A stretch of DNA of 64,000 bases from Macrolepiota albuminosa (GCA_027475525.1 JAMWFC010000049.1:1179297-1243296), one strand, 5' to 3'; shown: positions 31,580-43,814, numbered from the stretch's first letter. Numbers and translations are program-made. The notes: a model not told the origin generated them from the letters alone.

Positions 31580-33000
31580 AATAAGTAGTCTGTGTTTCTT
31601 TGCAGTATTAATCATTTCCCTTAAAGATCTTGAGAGGCCTCCCTCACACGCTCTGGTGTTTGCCATGAGTGTTTGGAGAAAGATATTTTGGTAGATTTTA
31701 TCTTCCCATGTTTTTCATTTCTTGTTTAGCTTCATGTATATCAGAGAATCAGTGACCTTAGCCCATATGGGACAGGAGCTGCCCAGGTTCAGGAATCTTT
31801 TAGCCTTCATCAGTTCAATGGCCTCATTACACATTTTGATGTCTAGTAGTTTTATTCCTCCTTTCTCCTTTGGTTTTACCAGGATGTCTATACCCACTAT
31901 CAGGTGTGTCATTCCTTCCCATATGAAGTTCTGTATCATTTGCATTATTCTCAGTTCTATTTCAGGTAGCATCTCTTGGATGCACGCTCTGTACTGTGTT
32001 CAGCCGCCCACTATCATTTCAGTTATTAGACATCGACCATCTATTGTGGGGTGGCCTCTGTCTTATCTTTCCAGGTCCTTTGTTATCTTTTCTAGTATTG
32101 GTGCCCATATGGTTGGTTTGTCAACACCATTTCCTATGAATGAGCCTAGCAGTCTTGTGGCTTTCCTCTTGTGTGCTATTTTTATTTCATTTGAGATTTT
32201 TTTATGTAGGCCTTTTATCACTCTGATTTCTATGAGTTTGGTTCTAAATTCCTTGCTCCCCATAGGTACAATCACTGTCCTAGGATTGTTGAACTTGCCT
32301 CCTGACATGTTGCACCACGTTTTGAGGATGTCTTGGAGGTCCTCAAGGTCATCATTCTTGGATAGATAGATGGTCATGTTGTCAGCAAAAAGTTTGGCAA
32401 TTAGTCTCTTGGTATATTTGTCTATTTGTATTCCTTCAAGGTGGGAGTCTCTAAGCATCTGGGCTAGAGATTTGATTACCAAGTTGAATAGTAGGCAGGA
32501 CATTGAGTCTTTCTGTCTAACCCCTCACTTTACTTTGTATAAGGTGCTCTTCTCTCCATTTACAATAACTGTTATTTCTGCATTCTGGTAGAGAGTTCTA
32601 ACAATATTTATAAAGTGCTTGGAAAAGCCAAATCTCTTTGGAGTGGACCATAGAAAGTCGTGCCATACTCTATTGTAAGCCTTTTCTTGGTCAAGACATA
32701 TGATCATGCCACAGACCTCCTTGCTTTCTCCCTATGCTAGTATTAGGTTTGCTAGTTCTGTTTAGTTTTCTATTCTCTGTTCTTTTATAAAACCTGCCTG
32801 GTCTAGGGGCTACTTCAGACAGTTTACTTGTGAGTGCCTTTGTTAGTGTTTTATAGTCTGAATTTAGCACAGTTATTAGTCTATAATTTTCTGCATCTGT
32901 TTGTGTTTTTGGATGTCTTGTATCAGATTTTTGTTTTGTAGGTTATCATGGAACTTCCTTATAATGTTTGCTATTATGTCTGACCTTCTGGTCAGTGGCT
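31580..33000 (-). pseudogene. LINE retrotransposon, reverse transcriptase region
   Basis: Minus-strand reading from about 33000: NYRLITVLNSDYKTLTKAL, then MIICLDQEKAYNRVWHDF, GVRQKDSMSCLLFNL and LIAKLFADNMTIYLS. The catalytic FADD box reads FADN, so the last aspartate is lost. Downstream blocks LLGSFIGNGVDKP and KEKGGIKLLDIKMCNEAIEL are characteristic of the basidiomycete LINE family. Internal stops and frameshifts are present. The protein would continue at 28484 once the gypsy-2 insertion is removed. Confidence 0.88.
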
Positions 33001-33454
33001 TATATGGTCTACTTTTGTTGCATAGCATGCATGCAAATAACAAACGCTATGACTTGCTTTAATAGACAGCTTCTAAGACAACATTTCTAATTAGATCTTA
33101 CTTGAATGCCACAAAATAACAAGCTTGTGTTTTATTGATAATTAGATGTGATGAGTATAATGAGAACAGCATGCTTCAATTCAAGTCAAAGTAGCATTTT
33201 TTTTTATAGAATGACAGCATCAGACTTACCACATCTTCTCAGCTTTTTTGCTGCATTCTGAGACTGCTAATAACAACATATCATCAATATTTCCCTACAA
33301 GAACAGGTTGTTTTCTCATACATTTAAGATTCTTAGATATTTCACTTAAAATACATAGATATCTGCTTTCATGATTTACTATAATAAACAGCTTTTAAGA
33401 CAATATTCCTATTTAGATCTCACTTGAACTGAGCAATATATAACAAATTGCTCA

Positions 33455-33700
33455 CAAACTTTTTTGTGTGCAATGTGTGCGAATAACAAACTTTATAACT
33501 TATTTTCTTTTAACAAACTTTTTTAATTGCATTGCATGTAAATAACAAATTCTATAATTTATTCTCTTTTAACAAATCTTTTTATGTGTATTGCACACAA
33601 GAATAACAAATTTTAAGAAACTTTTTTATGAGTAATGCATGCAAATATAACAAATCTTCTTTAACAAACTTTTTTGCACATAAATAATCAAGAATTCTTA
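33455..33700 (+). repeat. ~45-65-bp AT-rich tandem repeat
   Basis: About four units share AATAACAAA followed by CTTTTAACAAAYTTTTTT and a YGCATGYAAAT-like segment. Units shorten from about 65 to 45 bp along the array. Confidence 0.75.
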
Positions 33701-34529
33701 GGTAGACAGACATAAGGTAGATTCTCAATATCAACAATTAATCAGGCAATCATTATGGACACACTCATCACACTCTAAAAAGCATCTACGTATAAGCTTG
33801 CTATATATTCAAATAATTACTACAGTGTTTAGTTATGTTCTAGGTAGCTCATTATTAAAAATCATATTTATTAAAGTCATTTTATAAATAAGCAACAGGT
33901 GTAGAAAGTCAGATAGTGCATATCTGGTGTTGTCTTTTCTTTCAATATTTTCATTGATTCTGTCTCTTCTTCACATCAAAGCCGACTGATTCCAAAATAC
34001 TGTGACAGCTGAAGTTGACAACCATGCATCAGATTGTGTTGATAGAAGCACATATTAAAGTTTGGCAGATGCTGAGAATTCTGTCAATGATGCAGGTGAA
34101 ATTTCTTACATCTGAGATAAATCTTTTAAATCAAACACAACTAAGCAAAGAGTGCTATAACATGATGTGCTTCAAAATGAAAGCATGAATTGTTCTAAAT
34201 TAGGAGAAAATCATTTCTTACTGACTCTACAAGTTAATTTAATGTGTGAAACTCAATGTTTTAAACATTATCAAAGCATTGATGACTTACTTGTGCTGTG
34301 CAATCATCAATAAATGTAATTCAGTATTAAAACAGTAATTCAAATTAAAAAACAGGTGTTTTTTATAAAATAGAATTTTTACAAGCTTGAAATATAAGCA
34401 TTGTTTAAAAGCTGCCAATATTAAGCACAATATTACACACATTTGGTATAGAGCATTTAAACTACTTTACTTCTGCTTTCTCTGTATTATAGGTTGCTGG
34501 CAGTAAAACTGATTCTATTTATTAGTAAC

Positions 34530-34650
34530 AGATCTGTAGTGCAATAGTTAAATTGTCAGTGCATTCTGCTGCTGATGGCTTCTCCAAGGCCACAGGTTTG
34601 ATTCTCCTCATAGGCATGAGGACAAGATGAAGAGTTACTTTTTTTTTGTC
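34530..34650 (+). ncRNA. tRNA-derived SINE or tRNA relic (Pol III promoter)
   Basis: TAGTGCAATAG at 34537-34547 fits the Pol III A box TRGYNNARNNG. GGTTTGATTCT at 34595-34605 fits the B box with one C-to-T change. They are 58 nt apart, as in a tRNA gene with a longer variable arm. A T9 run near 34639 could terminate Pol III. The flanks do not form a clean acceptor stem, so a SINE or decayed tRNA is more likely than a working tRNA gene. Confidence 0.45.
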
Positions 34651-35239
34651 TAACCAGCCTCTGTGGGCCTGTGTAAGCCTGTGCAGATGTCTGCTGGTGG
34701 GCCAGCATAGGCCTGCATAGGTTTGAGTATGTCAATGTAGGTCTGCATAGATATCCATTAGTGGCTTGTGTAAGTCTGCATAGATCTGCAGGGCTTTTTT
34801 ATGGATGTATGCTGGCATTAGAGGTAGAAAAAGAAAAGAAGAGGAGACATGCAGCCTTGAGTTGTTGTAAAAAGGAAAAAAGAGAAGAGGAAAGGGGAGA
34901 ACCTCGAGAAGTGTTTACTCATGCTATAGCATCTGCTAATAGAAGAGGTTTTTACTTGTAGGCTGATAGGTGCTGGCAGCTGCTGATATATGTTGACGTC
35001 TGCTAGTATTTGCTAGTATCTGCTAAGCTTGCATGTGCATATATGTGCTTGCTTTTTCTTAATTTACTGGACCATGTCATACAGCACATTGTAACCTGGC
35101 TCTGTATTTTACAGCACTGTGAGAACTGCTCTGTACAGTATAGTAAACTCTGCTAGATATGTATAGTACAGCACAAAGCAAGCTCTCATACAAAATATGA
35201 TATGTACTGTTGTAATGCCCTATTCTGCTGTATAGTTCT

Positions 35240-35715
35240 AAAGCATTAATAATTGCATGGTCAATTTTAACTCCCAGAAATGTAAATGCAAAAGCGGCAT
35301 TGTATTGATGGATAGATGCTTTAAAAGCATCAGAAAGAGCATAATGTCCTTGGAGTAAGCTAAGCAGTTCTAATAAAGCATCTGCAAGTCTGAACAAATC
35401 AATTTGCTCTTATAAACAGCACATGCCAAATTTTAGATTATGTCTAGTAGACTTGAAGAGCTTTTCAGCATCAAAATGTAGAGCATGACAGTGTGGACAT
35501 GCAACATCCATAAAACCAAAATAGTATGAAGGGAATCTATCTATATAATGCTGTCTTTCTATTAGAAGAGCATTGCTAGACTGAACATCATTTGATTGTT
35601 GTATTCTTTGTAAAACAAAAGATGCTAGTATATTTTACTGTATGACATCTCCAGGTGGATCCACATATTCTAAGTCAGAAGAGGCTGATAGATTTTGCTG
35701 TCTATTATCTCTAGC
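35240..35715 (-). pseudogene. Helitron N-terminal fragment, inverted
   Basis: The minus strand encodes GFMDVACPHCHALHFDAEKL, then LKFGMCCL, QIDLFRLADALLELL and QYNAAFAFTFLGVKID, closely matching 7530-7800. There is one TAA in place of the Q codon seen in the other copy. The fragment ends abruptly at both sides and points opposite to the Helitron helicase fragment at 36081. Confidence 0.85.
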
Positions 35716-35859
35716 TCAAAGGCTGAGAGTAGTACTAACAGAGTGTTGAAAGAATAGAAACAGTAAAATGAAATAATGTCAGAAGAAATAAGAGAATGAA
35801 TGAAGGGATTGTGAAGAGATAAGAAGTGAGAAAAGAAAGAAATGAGGAGTCCCCTGACA
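35716..35859 (-). repeat. LTR fragment (same family as the solo LTR at 36319), inverted
   Basis: The reverse complement starts TGTCAGGGGACT and matches the first ~144 bp of the 36319-36835 LTR at roughly 80 percent. Together with that LTR it forms an inverted pair about 460 bp apart. Confidence 0.75.
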
Positions 35860-36080
35860 CCTATCAAAGAAAGCACCATAAAGAGACAAGCAACCGAGAG
35901 TGGCACAGACATAAATGGAGATAAGAAAGAGCACCAGAGGGTCCACAGCCCCACCCCTGCCATGACTGCAGCCTCTTTGGACACCACTAAGGTAAGGGAC
36001 GTCTCCAAAGCCAGGAAAAGTAAAAAGAGAAGCATTACTCCAAGGGTTGCAGACCAAGCAGCAGCGCCAAATTATCTAGT

Positions 36081-37290
36081 GGGATATTGGTCATCCTCAA
36101 AATGATCAGTATTACCTGGACCAGACTATTCTCTCTGGCAAGAACTCAGATATAGAGGAGATCAATGCAGAAGTTCTAGAGAGGTATCCAGGGGAAGAAA
36201 GGATCTTACAGAGTGCAGATTCTGTTCTTTCTGATAACAGGAATCCTGATGGCCTTGCCTTATATCCTGTGGAATATCTCAACTCTTTGAAAGCCAGTAG
36301 TTTGCCTTTGGCTAAACTTGTCAGGGGACCCTCATTCCTTTCTTCTTTCACTCCTTATTTCTTCACTCTCCTTTCATTCACTTCCTTATTTCTTCTACCA
36401 TTCTCTCATTTTGCTGTTACTACTTCTTCAACACTATCTGTTGGTACTATTCTCAACCTTTGAGGTGCTCTGGTTCTTTAGCTATCACTCAGACAAGTGT
36501 GGGCCCTTCAGCACCGCTCCAGGCTGCTTAGATAAGCCGGAGTTTGCCTTTCTGACTTCTAAAGTCCGGAGTTTTCCTCCCTTGTTTGCACACTTGTTTG
36601 GTTAGTCAATTTTCGAGTTTTTAAGGTTTTGTTGTACTGTACAGTTGTTTCCCATGCTTCAGAGGCCCCAGAAGCGTCCAACCTGGCATAGGGAATCCCC
36701 AGACTTGTTCTCTTTGGATCTCCCTCTGCCAGGTGAGTAGCTACCTTGATATTGTCAGTATATATTCTAATACACTTTGGATCTCCCTCTGCCAGCTGTG
36801 TGACTGAGCCACAGCCTCTAGAGGTCGCCCTTACAAAACTGGCTTTGAAGATTGGAGTTCCTGTCATGCTCCTCAGGAATCTGGACACAACCAAAGGACT
36901 TTGCAATGAAACAAGAATGATTGTCACTCATATCAGCACCAGAGTCCTCAGATGTCGTATTATCAGTGAAGATGCCAAGTTTGCAGGTTCAACTGTTTTG
37001 ATTCCAAGAATCAATCTAGATGCCTCTGAAGAGGATTTGCCCATACCATTACGCAGGAGACAGTTTCCAATTTGATTGGCCTTTGCTATGACTATCAACA
37101 AGTCTCAAGGGCAATCAGTCAAGCATGTTGGATTGGACCTTTGATCACCAGTTTTTACACATGGCCAACTCTATGTTGCACTTTCTCGATGCACATCAGG
37201 AGATCGTATCAAGGTGATTTTGTCAGAAGAAAATACATCAAGAGCGACTGCAAATATTGTGTATCAAGAAGTTCTTAATGGTTTACAAAT
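36081..37290 (+). pseudogene. Helitron PIF1 helicase C-terminal part (copy 2), split by solo LTR
   Basis: Near-identical to 10058-10755. Before the LTR (36081-36318) the frame is open and lacks the 7-bp duplication seen in copy 1. After it (36836-37290) it encodes [18 protein letters not shown] and YVALSR, with two CGA-to-TGA stops near 37073 and 37141. Upstream helicase motifs are missing. The high similarity shows the two Helitrons are closely related. Confidence 0.9.
36319..36835 (+). repeat. Solo LTR (517 bp) with 5-bp target duplication
   Basis: Starts TGTCAGGGGACC, ends GCCCTTACA, and is flanked by AAACT on both sides (36314-36318, 36836-36840). The intact target GGCTAAACTGGC is found at the matching place in Helitron copy 1 (about 10297). 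It contains a near-duplicate of TTTGGATCTCCCTCTGCCAG. This is a solo LTR left by LTR-LTR recombination; no internal region of its parent was found. Confidence 0.95.
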
Positions 37291-37623
37291 GTAAGTGTGA
37301 TTGTTAATTATATACTTATTACTAACTTTATATTTTAGCATCTAACTTGATACTGTACATATAACTTGGAATTGTAGCATTATTTCTTGGGTTTACAAAT
37401 GTGAGTGTGATTGTTAATTACTTACTTATTACTAACTTTTATATTTTAGCATCTAACTTGATATTTGTTGATACTGTACTAATAGAATATATATAACTTG
37501 GAATTGTAGCATCATTTCTTGATAAATGTGAAACTCTCTATTTGTCAACAACTTATGCTGGAATCAGTAAGACATAATGAAAGTAAGATTATGATAGAAG
37601 CTGAGTTACTAAGATACATATTT

Positions 37624-37798
37624 GGAACCCCTAAGCGAACGAAGTGAGGTTGGGGTGAAGACTGAATTACTTATATACATACTTAGAGCCCTAACCAAAC
37701 GAAGTGAGGTTGGGGTGGAGGCTTAGTTGGGGGGGGTTTGGGGGCGAAGCCCCCAACGAGCTACGAAATTCGTGCCGAAGGCACGAATCGTAGCTCGT
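37624..37798 (+). mobile_element. Helitron 3' end (copy 2) with near-perfect terminal hairpin
   Basis: Two ACGAAGTGAGGTTGGGGT repeats lead to a G-rich tract, a GGGGGCGAAGCCCCC stem, then a 43-nt palindrome (37756-37798) whose arms run ACGAGCTACGA...TTCGTGCC and back around a GAA loop. It abuts a truncated gypsy-2 LTR, so the Helitron end marks the insertion boundary. Confidence 0.9.
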
Positions 37799-37928
37799 AT
37801 AAATAGTTTTACCAGCTGCTTACAAAGCAGCTTATTTTTGTGTTTGTACTACATAGTCAATAGACCGAACTAGTCTGATTCTGTGCAGTGTGAACATTAA
37901 GCTCACAAATTCCTGTAACTTCGTTACA
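37799..37928 (+). repeat. Gypsy-2 copy B, 5' LTR (left part missing)
   Basis: Matches the right half of the 31342-31579 LTR, including GCTGCTTACAAAGCAGCTTA and ACTAGTCTGATTCTGTG, and ends CTTCGTTACA. Its left part has been replaced by the Helitron 3' end. A T-rich TTTTTTTGAATCC follows directly, as in gypsy-1. Confidence 0.8.
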
Positions 37929-38035
37929 TTTTTTTGAATCCGCCAGCTAGGATCTATTGCCTAGCACCCAACGTCAGTCGCTGAGTTCGTTGACAGAACT
38001 CTATCAGCTTCTTGAGCTTCTCGCACAGCCACACC

Positions 38036-41000
38036 ATGCAAATTTCAAACAGGGAATCGATGAGTAATCCCATACCTGCAGTTTCCACTGACGGCGGGCG
38101 AAATGCCCACGACCTACGGGGAGACCTAGCAGACACCCAGGACACATCAGCGTCCAATGCGGGTCAGGCAAGACCCAAGGCTTGAGACCAAGGTCAGAGT
38201 ACCGACCTGGCCGGGAATGAAAGCGAGGCCTGGAGAGCTGAAAGCTCACAGCATGATGGACAGCAACGTCCCCAGGACAGGATGCCAGGGGGATTAACTC
38301 CCCCAGTTACGCAGTTGCCAGGAGGACTGCGACAGTCTAGCCGATTAGCGTCAAAAGGGCCCCCTGAGGATGGCCAACAGTCAACAGGCGCCTATGGTGC
38401 TCCAGGAGACACCGAGTCGTCAGTACAGACTGGGAGAGCTCTCCCTCTGAGCTGGAGTAGTGGGACCAGGCGGTCCACAGCGGGCTCAATGCCTTCTAAA
38501 ATAGCAGAAGCCCGCATAGAACAGGTACCAGAGGAGGCTGCAAGTCCTGAAGTATCCCGTGGGGAAAACCAATTCCCATGCACACCAGCAGTGGAGGAAG
38601 CTCCGGAGGTTGTAGAGCTTCCAGAGGAGGTGATTGAGTTGTCAAGTGACGACGACACCGGAGCAGAGGAGCAGCGGCTGAAAACCACGTACACTGTGCG
38701 CTTGTGGGTGTTCTGGAATTTGCACCCAGAGGTGATGAAATACACCACCCAAGCGCGACTCGAGCGCTACGCGTCAGCACATATAGTAGCACTTAGGCGA
38801 CAAGGGCACGAAGTGCCCAATGTATTCAGTACAAAATATACTGATTTGATGGTGAGAGTGCTCACTATGGAGCTGCAAATGTATGTGCAGCATAAGGCCA
38901 CAAGGCAATCGGGGGCCTCGACCCCCTGGAGCCACATGTCTGAGGAATGCTTGGCACGGCGCAATCAAGATGTCGGAATCGAGCTAGTGGAGGCACTAGC
39001 ACGGGCGCAGGAAGTGCCTGAAGCAAGACCGGTGAGTACTTTTTATACTTCTGCAGGACAAGGGTGGTGTGAGGAGCCCCCACACATGCGTAACCAAGAC
39101 CATAGGACAGATATGTCAGGTCCAGATGGGCACAATAGTACCGTGCTCAAGGTGGAGAGCGAGGCATCTGTGATGCCGCGCATGCCCATGGCCAAAACGT
39201 TGAGCGACAGAGTCGCGTATCAATGTATGCGCAATGGCGACCTCAGGACTAAGGGACAGTCCCTTATTGACGATCAGGGCATCGTATTTGAGGGCACTAA
39301 GCCCATTGACGAGATGCATTGTCAATTCATCACGCAGGGTCAGGAGAATCAAGCTTCTCCAGTTCCAGGGCGGTGCAATGATCATGATCGAGGAGACTTC
39401 CTCGATCGAGATGGCGCCACGAGACGTGATGCCCCTGGTAACGGCTGGGATGACGGCCCTAGGTCGACTCCTCAAGACAAGGGCAATTATGCCCACAGTC
39501 GAGGAGTATCGGGACGTCCGCCGCAGGGTGGATGAGGAAAGTCACTTTCCCAGGCCGCTGACTTGGCGACTAGGTCCCCGGGTCAGCGGGAGGCCATTCA
39601 AATGCATCGAGAAGCCATGCACGATTGTCTGCATCGAGTAGTCGATGATGCCCTGGGTGTAACCTTACGGTTACCAGACGGGGTGAAGCTGCGTAAGGCA
39701 GACAGTAGGCATATTCGCGCCTACACAGGCGTGTCCAAGTTCAGTGACTTGAAGGATTGGGCGATGGATGTATGCACCCATCTTGCCATGTGCTTATACG
39801 GAGGCGACCATATGGAACGAGAACGAATCTTCATTCTTCCTGAGTTCTTGGCTGGAGAGGCCATGGGGTGGTTTCGACGGGCAGTACTGCACGTCAACCA
39901 CATCCAATATGACTGGACGTTCAAAGGAGTCCTAACCGGACTGTACAATCGATTCGTGCACCCCTCAATGCTCCAGGATGCGAGGCGGGACTTCCAGTCT
40001 GCCAAGTACACCGAGAAGTTGGGAGTGCAAGGGTTTTATGATACCCTTAATGACCATGCCCAGAACATGGCAGTATACCTGGACGGGTATACAATGCTTG
40101 AAATGTTCTTGGATGGCATTCCAGCGGACATGCGCCGCTATTTGATACGTGAGGACGGATTGTCCCCAAAAGTCAACGATGTGGAAGAATTTGTAGCATA
40201 TGCCATCAGGTATGAGCAGTCTCTGAAGACTGCTAACCACTACGAACATCGGAGTGGACACAAAGGAGGACCCAGGTGACTACCGCCTGGTGGGACACCC
40301 TCACAGGGTCAGCATGTGGGGACCTTCCTGGCCAAAAAGACCGATTTGGACCATGACCGCAACATGCGGTTTGTTGTATGCAGAACCCCTGCTGCAATCC
40401 AAGGGCGGAGCCGCCCATGCCCAGAGCGGGCGCCAGACGGAGAACGTCCTAAACCAAGGCTGGACTTCAAGCTGGCCAACTCACCGGGGCAGTCGGGGAC
40501 TTGTTTTGTGTGTGGCCAACCTGGCCATTACGCTACCAACTGCCCTGCAAAGCCGGGAGCTCCGAGGAAGGGGTATACATCCCACGCCCACCTTTGAGCT
40601 GCACATACTGCAGCCGTGAGTGGGAGTGACGGAGACATATCTGCCGAGTCTGAGGCAGAGCACCCCACAAACAACCAGGAGCCCCCAGAGGAGGCATCAG
40701 GCACCGAGCCCAAGAGTGTGGTTGTGGAGGAGGAGGAGTACGTCACAGTTGACATATATGACGATGTCTACAACAATGAGTACTACAGTCGCGACAGCGA
40801 CTCTGAGTGCCTAGCGGTGATGACGGATTGGCTGTCCACGAATGATCCTAAAAGGAATAACGTGGTTTGGATGAAGAAGGTGACTCTTCGTCATGCAGAG
40901 GGCACTTTGCAGCGCCCTACATTGAAGTGGGCAGACAAGGAGTGCCTGGTCTCGTATGTGGACGTCGATGGCCACAAGGCATGGACCCTATGGGACTCTG

Positions 41001-41212
41001 GGAGTACTACATAGGGCATAATGCCCCAGTTTGCCCATGTGTACAGAATATCCATGCAGGAGTTGGATACACCATTGGCGTTACAGCTGGGCACCGTAGG
41101 GAGCCGAGCCATGGTGCAGTATGGGACAAATGTGACTGTCCAAACGCCAGGCTCACATAGCCGGGAATACATGGATGTAGCGAACTTTGATCGCTATGAT
41201 ATAATACTGGGC
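38036..41212 (+). pseudogene. Gypsy-2 copy B Gag-protease
   Basis: ATG at 38036 with one in-frame CGA-to-TGA before the longer open frame from 38282 to 39535. Two shifts near 39490-39560 lead into the capsid-type region (39563-40279: WAMDVCTHLAMCLYGGD, FLDGIPADMRRYLI). A TGA near 40279, then the zinc knuckle (CFVCGQPGHYATNC, about 40505), a stop near 40597, and protease with intact LWDSGST but TAG two codons later (41012-41014). The copy is cut at 41212 inside protease, where it meets gypsy-1 copy C. It keeps far more CpG sites than the copy inside the LINE. Confidence 0.9.
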
Positions 41213-42486
41213 CAGTTATCCACTAGGTGGACACGTCGCACTACGCGTTGTGGTCGTGTTTGTTCACCCAGAATGTGGACTTCGTCCACCTCTTCCTTGA
41301 TAGTAACTTGCTTACGAGGTGTCTTAACCTCCTGCACTGCAAGTAGTGCCTCTGGCTCTGCCAGAGTCGTCGTCACAGTCTCTACCTCAGACAATGCCTG
41401 CTGAGGCACTCCGCTAACAATGCGTTGACGGTTTGTGGCGTTCTGACGCCGCACGTAGTCTTGCTGAGACTCATTAGCCTGACAAGGCGCATTGAGCAAT
41501 TCCATCATGTCCGCGATTAATGGCGCTCGTCGGTGCACACTCATCTCACATTCTACCGAGTCGGCTGGAGTAGCTGTTGAGACTGCTGATCCTCACGCCG
41601 CTTTGCGCTTAAGGTATTCCACTACTTTGAGTTCGAAGATGCGCACAAACAATTTGATATATTCATTCAAATCTGCACGGGGTATATCGTGGCTCCTAGC
41701 AGCCAGCAACTGTAAGTGCTTTACTACATAAAGCTGCAGACGCTTTCGCGTCGATTCCTTCGCAACCGATGGATATTGGTTCAACACCAGCTGTAACTGG
41801 CTAGACAAGGTCGAATGCGACCTTTTGCATTCCTCATCGTCTGAGGATTCCAGCTTGGATTCTAAGTCCATAACTCTCCTAAGGCCATCATGCCTCACCT
41901 GCGGCTGTTTGCTGGTTCTTCTGTGCAACTCTGGAATTCTAGGCGCTGTTGACGCCTTTTCCAACCTTACAACACTGTCGTCCTCCCTACTGACCACTAT
42001 TGCTGGTCCTTGCTTCTGTCCTTGTGTCATCAACGACAACGGTACCGGTTTAGTGGCAGCATCAGCCACATATTCCAAATGCCATTTGGTAGGTGCAGTC
42101 CGGAATGGGGTGCTATGCGCAAACACGCTGCCTTGTACCATTTCCGAGTACTGGGTAACATCCGGTTGACCCTCAGAGGGAGCTGAAGAGCTCTCGGGCA
42201 ATACTGGATACATCAATGAAGGCATTTGGCTCACTGGCAGCGACACTCCTGAGACCGCAGATCTCTCTCCTGGTTTACCACCAGGTCGTACAATGGACAT
42301 CATCCGTGATATGGATAGCCCACCAGGCATTCCAAAGCTCATGCTGACATCGCGAGGGGTCTTTTCATCCCGCTTTGACGGAGGTTGGTATGCTGATGCC
42401 GATTGTGTCTTCACAGCTTGAAGCACAGGTAGGTCACCTGTGTCTGCCGCTGGGAACAGAGGATCCAGATCAAGAGAGCCAGTCAT
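41213..42486 (-). pseudogene. Gypsy-1 copy C, Gag N-terminal part
   Basis: Starts at ATG 42486 and is closely similar to the first ~420 residues of copy A, with one TGA near 41590 at a CGA site. It ends at the VDNW codons, where it joins gypsy-2 copy B tail to tail. No zinc knuckle, protease or Pol remains. Confidence 0.92.
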
Positions 42487-42597
42487 GGAAGCACGTTTTC
42501 AACGTGATGCCAACAGAGAATCGAGAGGTTTTGATGAGAGTTGCCTAGTCGGTAACAAGCCTAGAGTCTAAAGCCGATAGCAGAAGATTTAAAAAAA

Positions 42598-42770
42598 TGT
42601 AACCTGAGTTACGAGTTAGAACTATCTTGTGTGAATCACACAGTGCTAAATCAGACCGCAGTATCGGATTTGACTAGTATGTAGAGTGAAAACAAGATGT
42701 TGTTTTATGTAATACTCTACTAAATGATTATAGCATCGTTGATGCTAATAACACGGATGACTCCGTTACA
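42598..42770 (-). repeat. Gypsy-1 copy C, 5' LTR
   Basis: On the minus strand it begins TGTAACGGAGTCATCCG and ends GGTTACA, 173 bp, about 85 percent like copy A. The T-rich TTTTTTTAAATC follows it as in copy A. Confidence 0.88.
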
Positions 42771-43389
42771 AAAACAGACTAGGCATTAAAAAAAAAATAG
42801 GCATAGCTATGATCAAAACAAGAAAAATACAAATAAATAAATTTTTTTCTTGACAAATAGATGCATTTTGGTGGTGTAATTGCTAGCATATATATTTTAT
42901 TGCCAAACTTTTTTCCAGGAGTTAGTTAAATTATTTATATTAAGCATGCACTTATAAAAAACAATCTATCTCTTTGAGCAGATTTAATTTACCAACATCT
43001 GAAAGACTTCTGATGTCACAATCTCCTTCACTTAAAACTATCCTCAAAATTTTATCCAGGACCTCCTTGCCAACTCCATGATATAATTCCTACTATTATG
43101 ACTACTGAAACCGCTAGCTATTACATGCATCAAACCCCACCATCATGCATGTCCTCTAATAGCCCCACATCACAGACTCTGAGACCATCCACCAGCATAG
43201 ATGTCATACTGCAATCAATAATCACATCACATCAATCATTTTGGCTATTATGCATCACACATCACAGTCTTTTCTCTATGCCAATTGATCACACACTCTA
43301 CATGCACAATCTCTAATATACAATTCTTCTTTTTCCACTACTATCTATTAACTCCTGGAACCTCTCAAAAATCCAGAATGACCCTGCAC
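42771..43389. other. Intergenic AT-rich stretch
   Basis: No gene or repeat family recognised between the gypsy-1 LTR and the next LTR fragment; A- and T-runs and ATCACAC-rich sequence only. Confidence 0.5.
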
Positions 43390-43625
43390 TGTAGAGGCGA
43401 CTTCTAAAGGCTGTGGCTTAGTCACACAGCTAGCAGAGGGAGATCCAAAGTATATTAGAGTATATATTGACAATATCATAATAACTACTCATCTTGCAGA
43501 GGAAGATCCAAAAAAAAAACAAGTCTAGAGATTTTCTATGCCAGGTTGGACACGTAAAAAACAACTGTACAATACAATAAAACCTTGAAAACTTGAGAAT
43601 TGACTAACCAAACAACTATGCAAAC
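43390..43625 (-). repeat. LTR fragment, 3' half (same family as 36319-36835)
   Basis: The reverse complement matches about 36590-36835 of the solo LTR, including the two GATCTYCCTCTGC blocks and the GCTGTGTGACTRAGCCACAG motif, and ends with a TACA-type terminus at 43390. The 5' half is missing or too diverged to see. Confidence 0.75.
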
Positions 43626-43814
43626 AATAGCCAAAGCCTCAGATTTGCTATTACTGATGTTAAGACATTGTGTAAATAAAGAAACTTCATTTACAGTATC
43701 TTCATTAAAGCTTTCTTGCATATTATTATTGACTCTATGGAAAGGCAGGTATATTGAACCCAGACCAAAGCCAGCAAGAACACAAGCAAGCAAATCAATG
43801 GCATAACAAAGGTT

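Larger units (their letters stand above)
33001..35075. other. AT-rich region with repeats, no protein gene
   Basis: Very AT-rich. Contains a tandem repeat of about 65 bp at 33455-33700, a Pol III-like unit at 34530-34650, and short GCATAGRTYTG-type repeats at 34670-34790. The open frame at 34761-34961 has no supporting evidence. Confidence 0.6.

Noticed and set aside
34535..34606. Functional tRNA gene
   Set aside because: A and B boxes are present, but I could not form a proper acceptor stem or anticodon arm.
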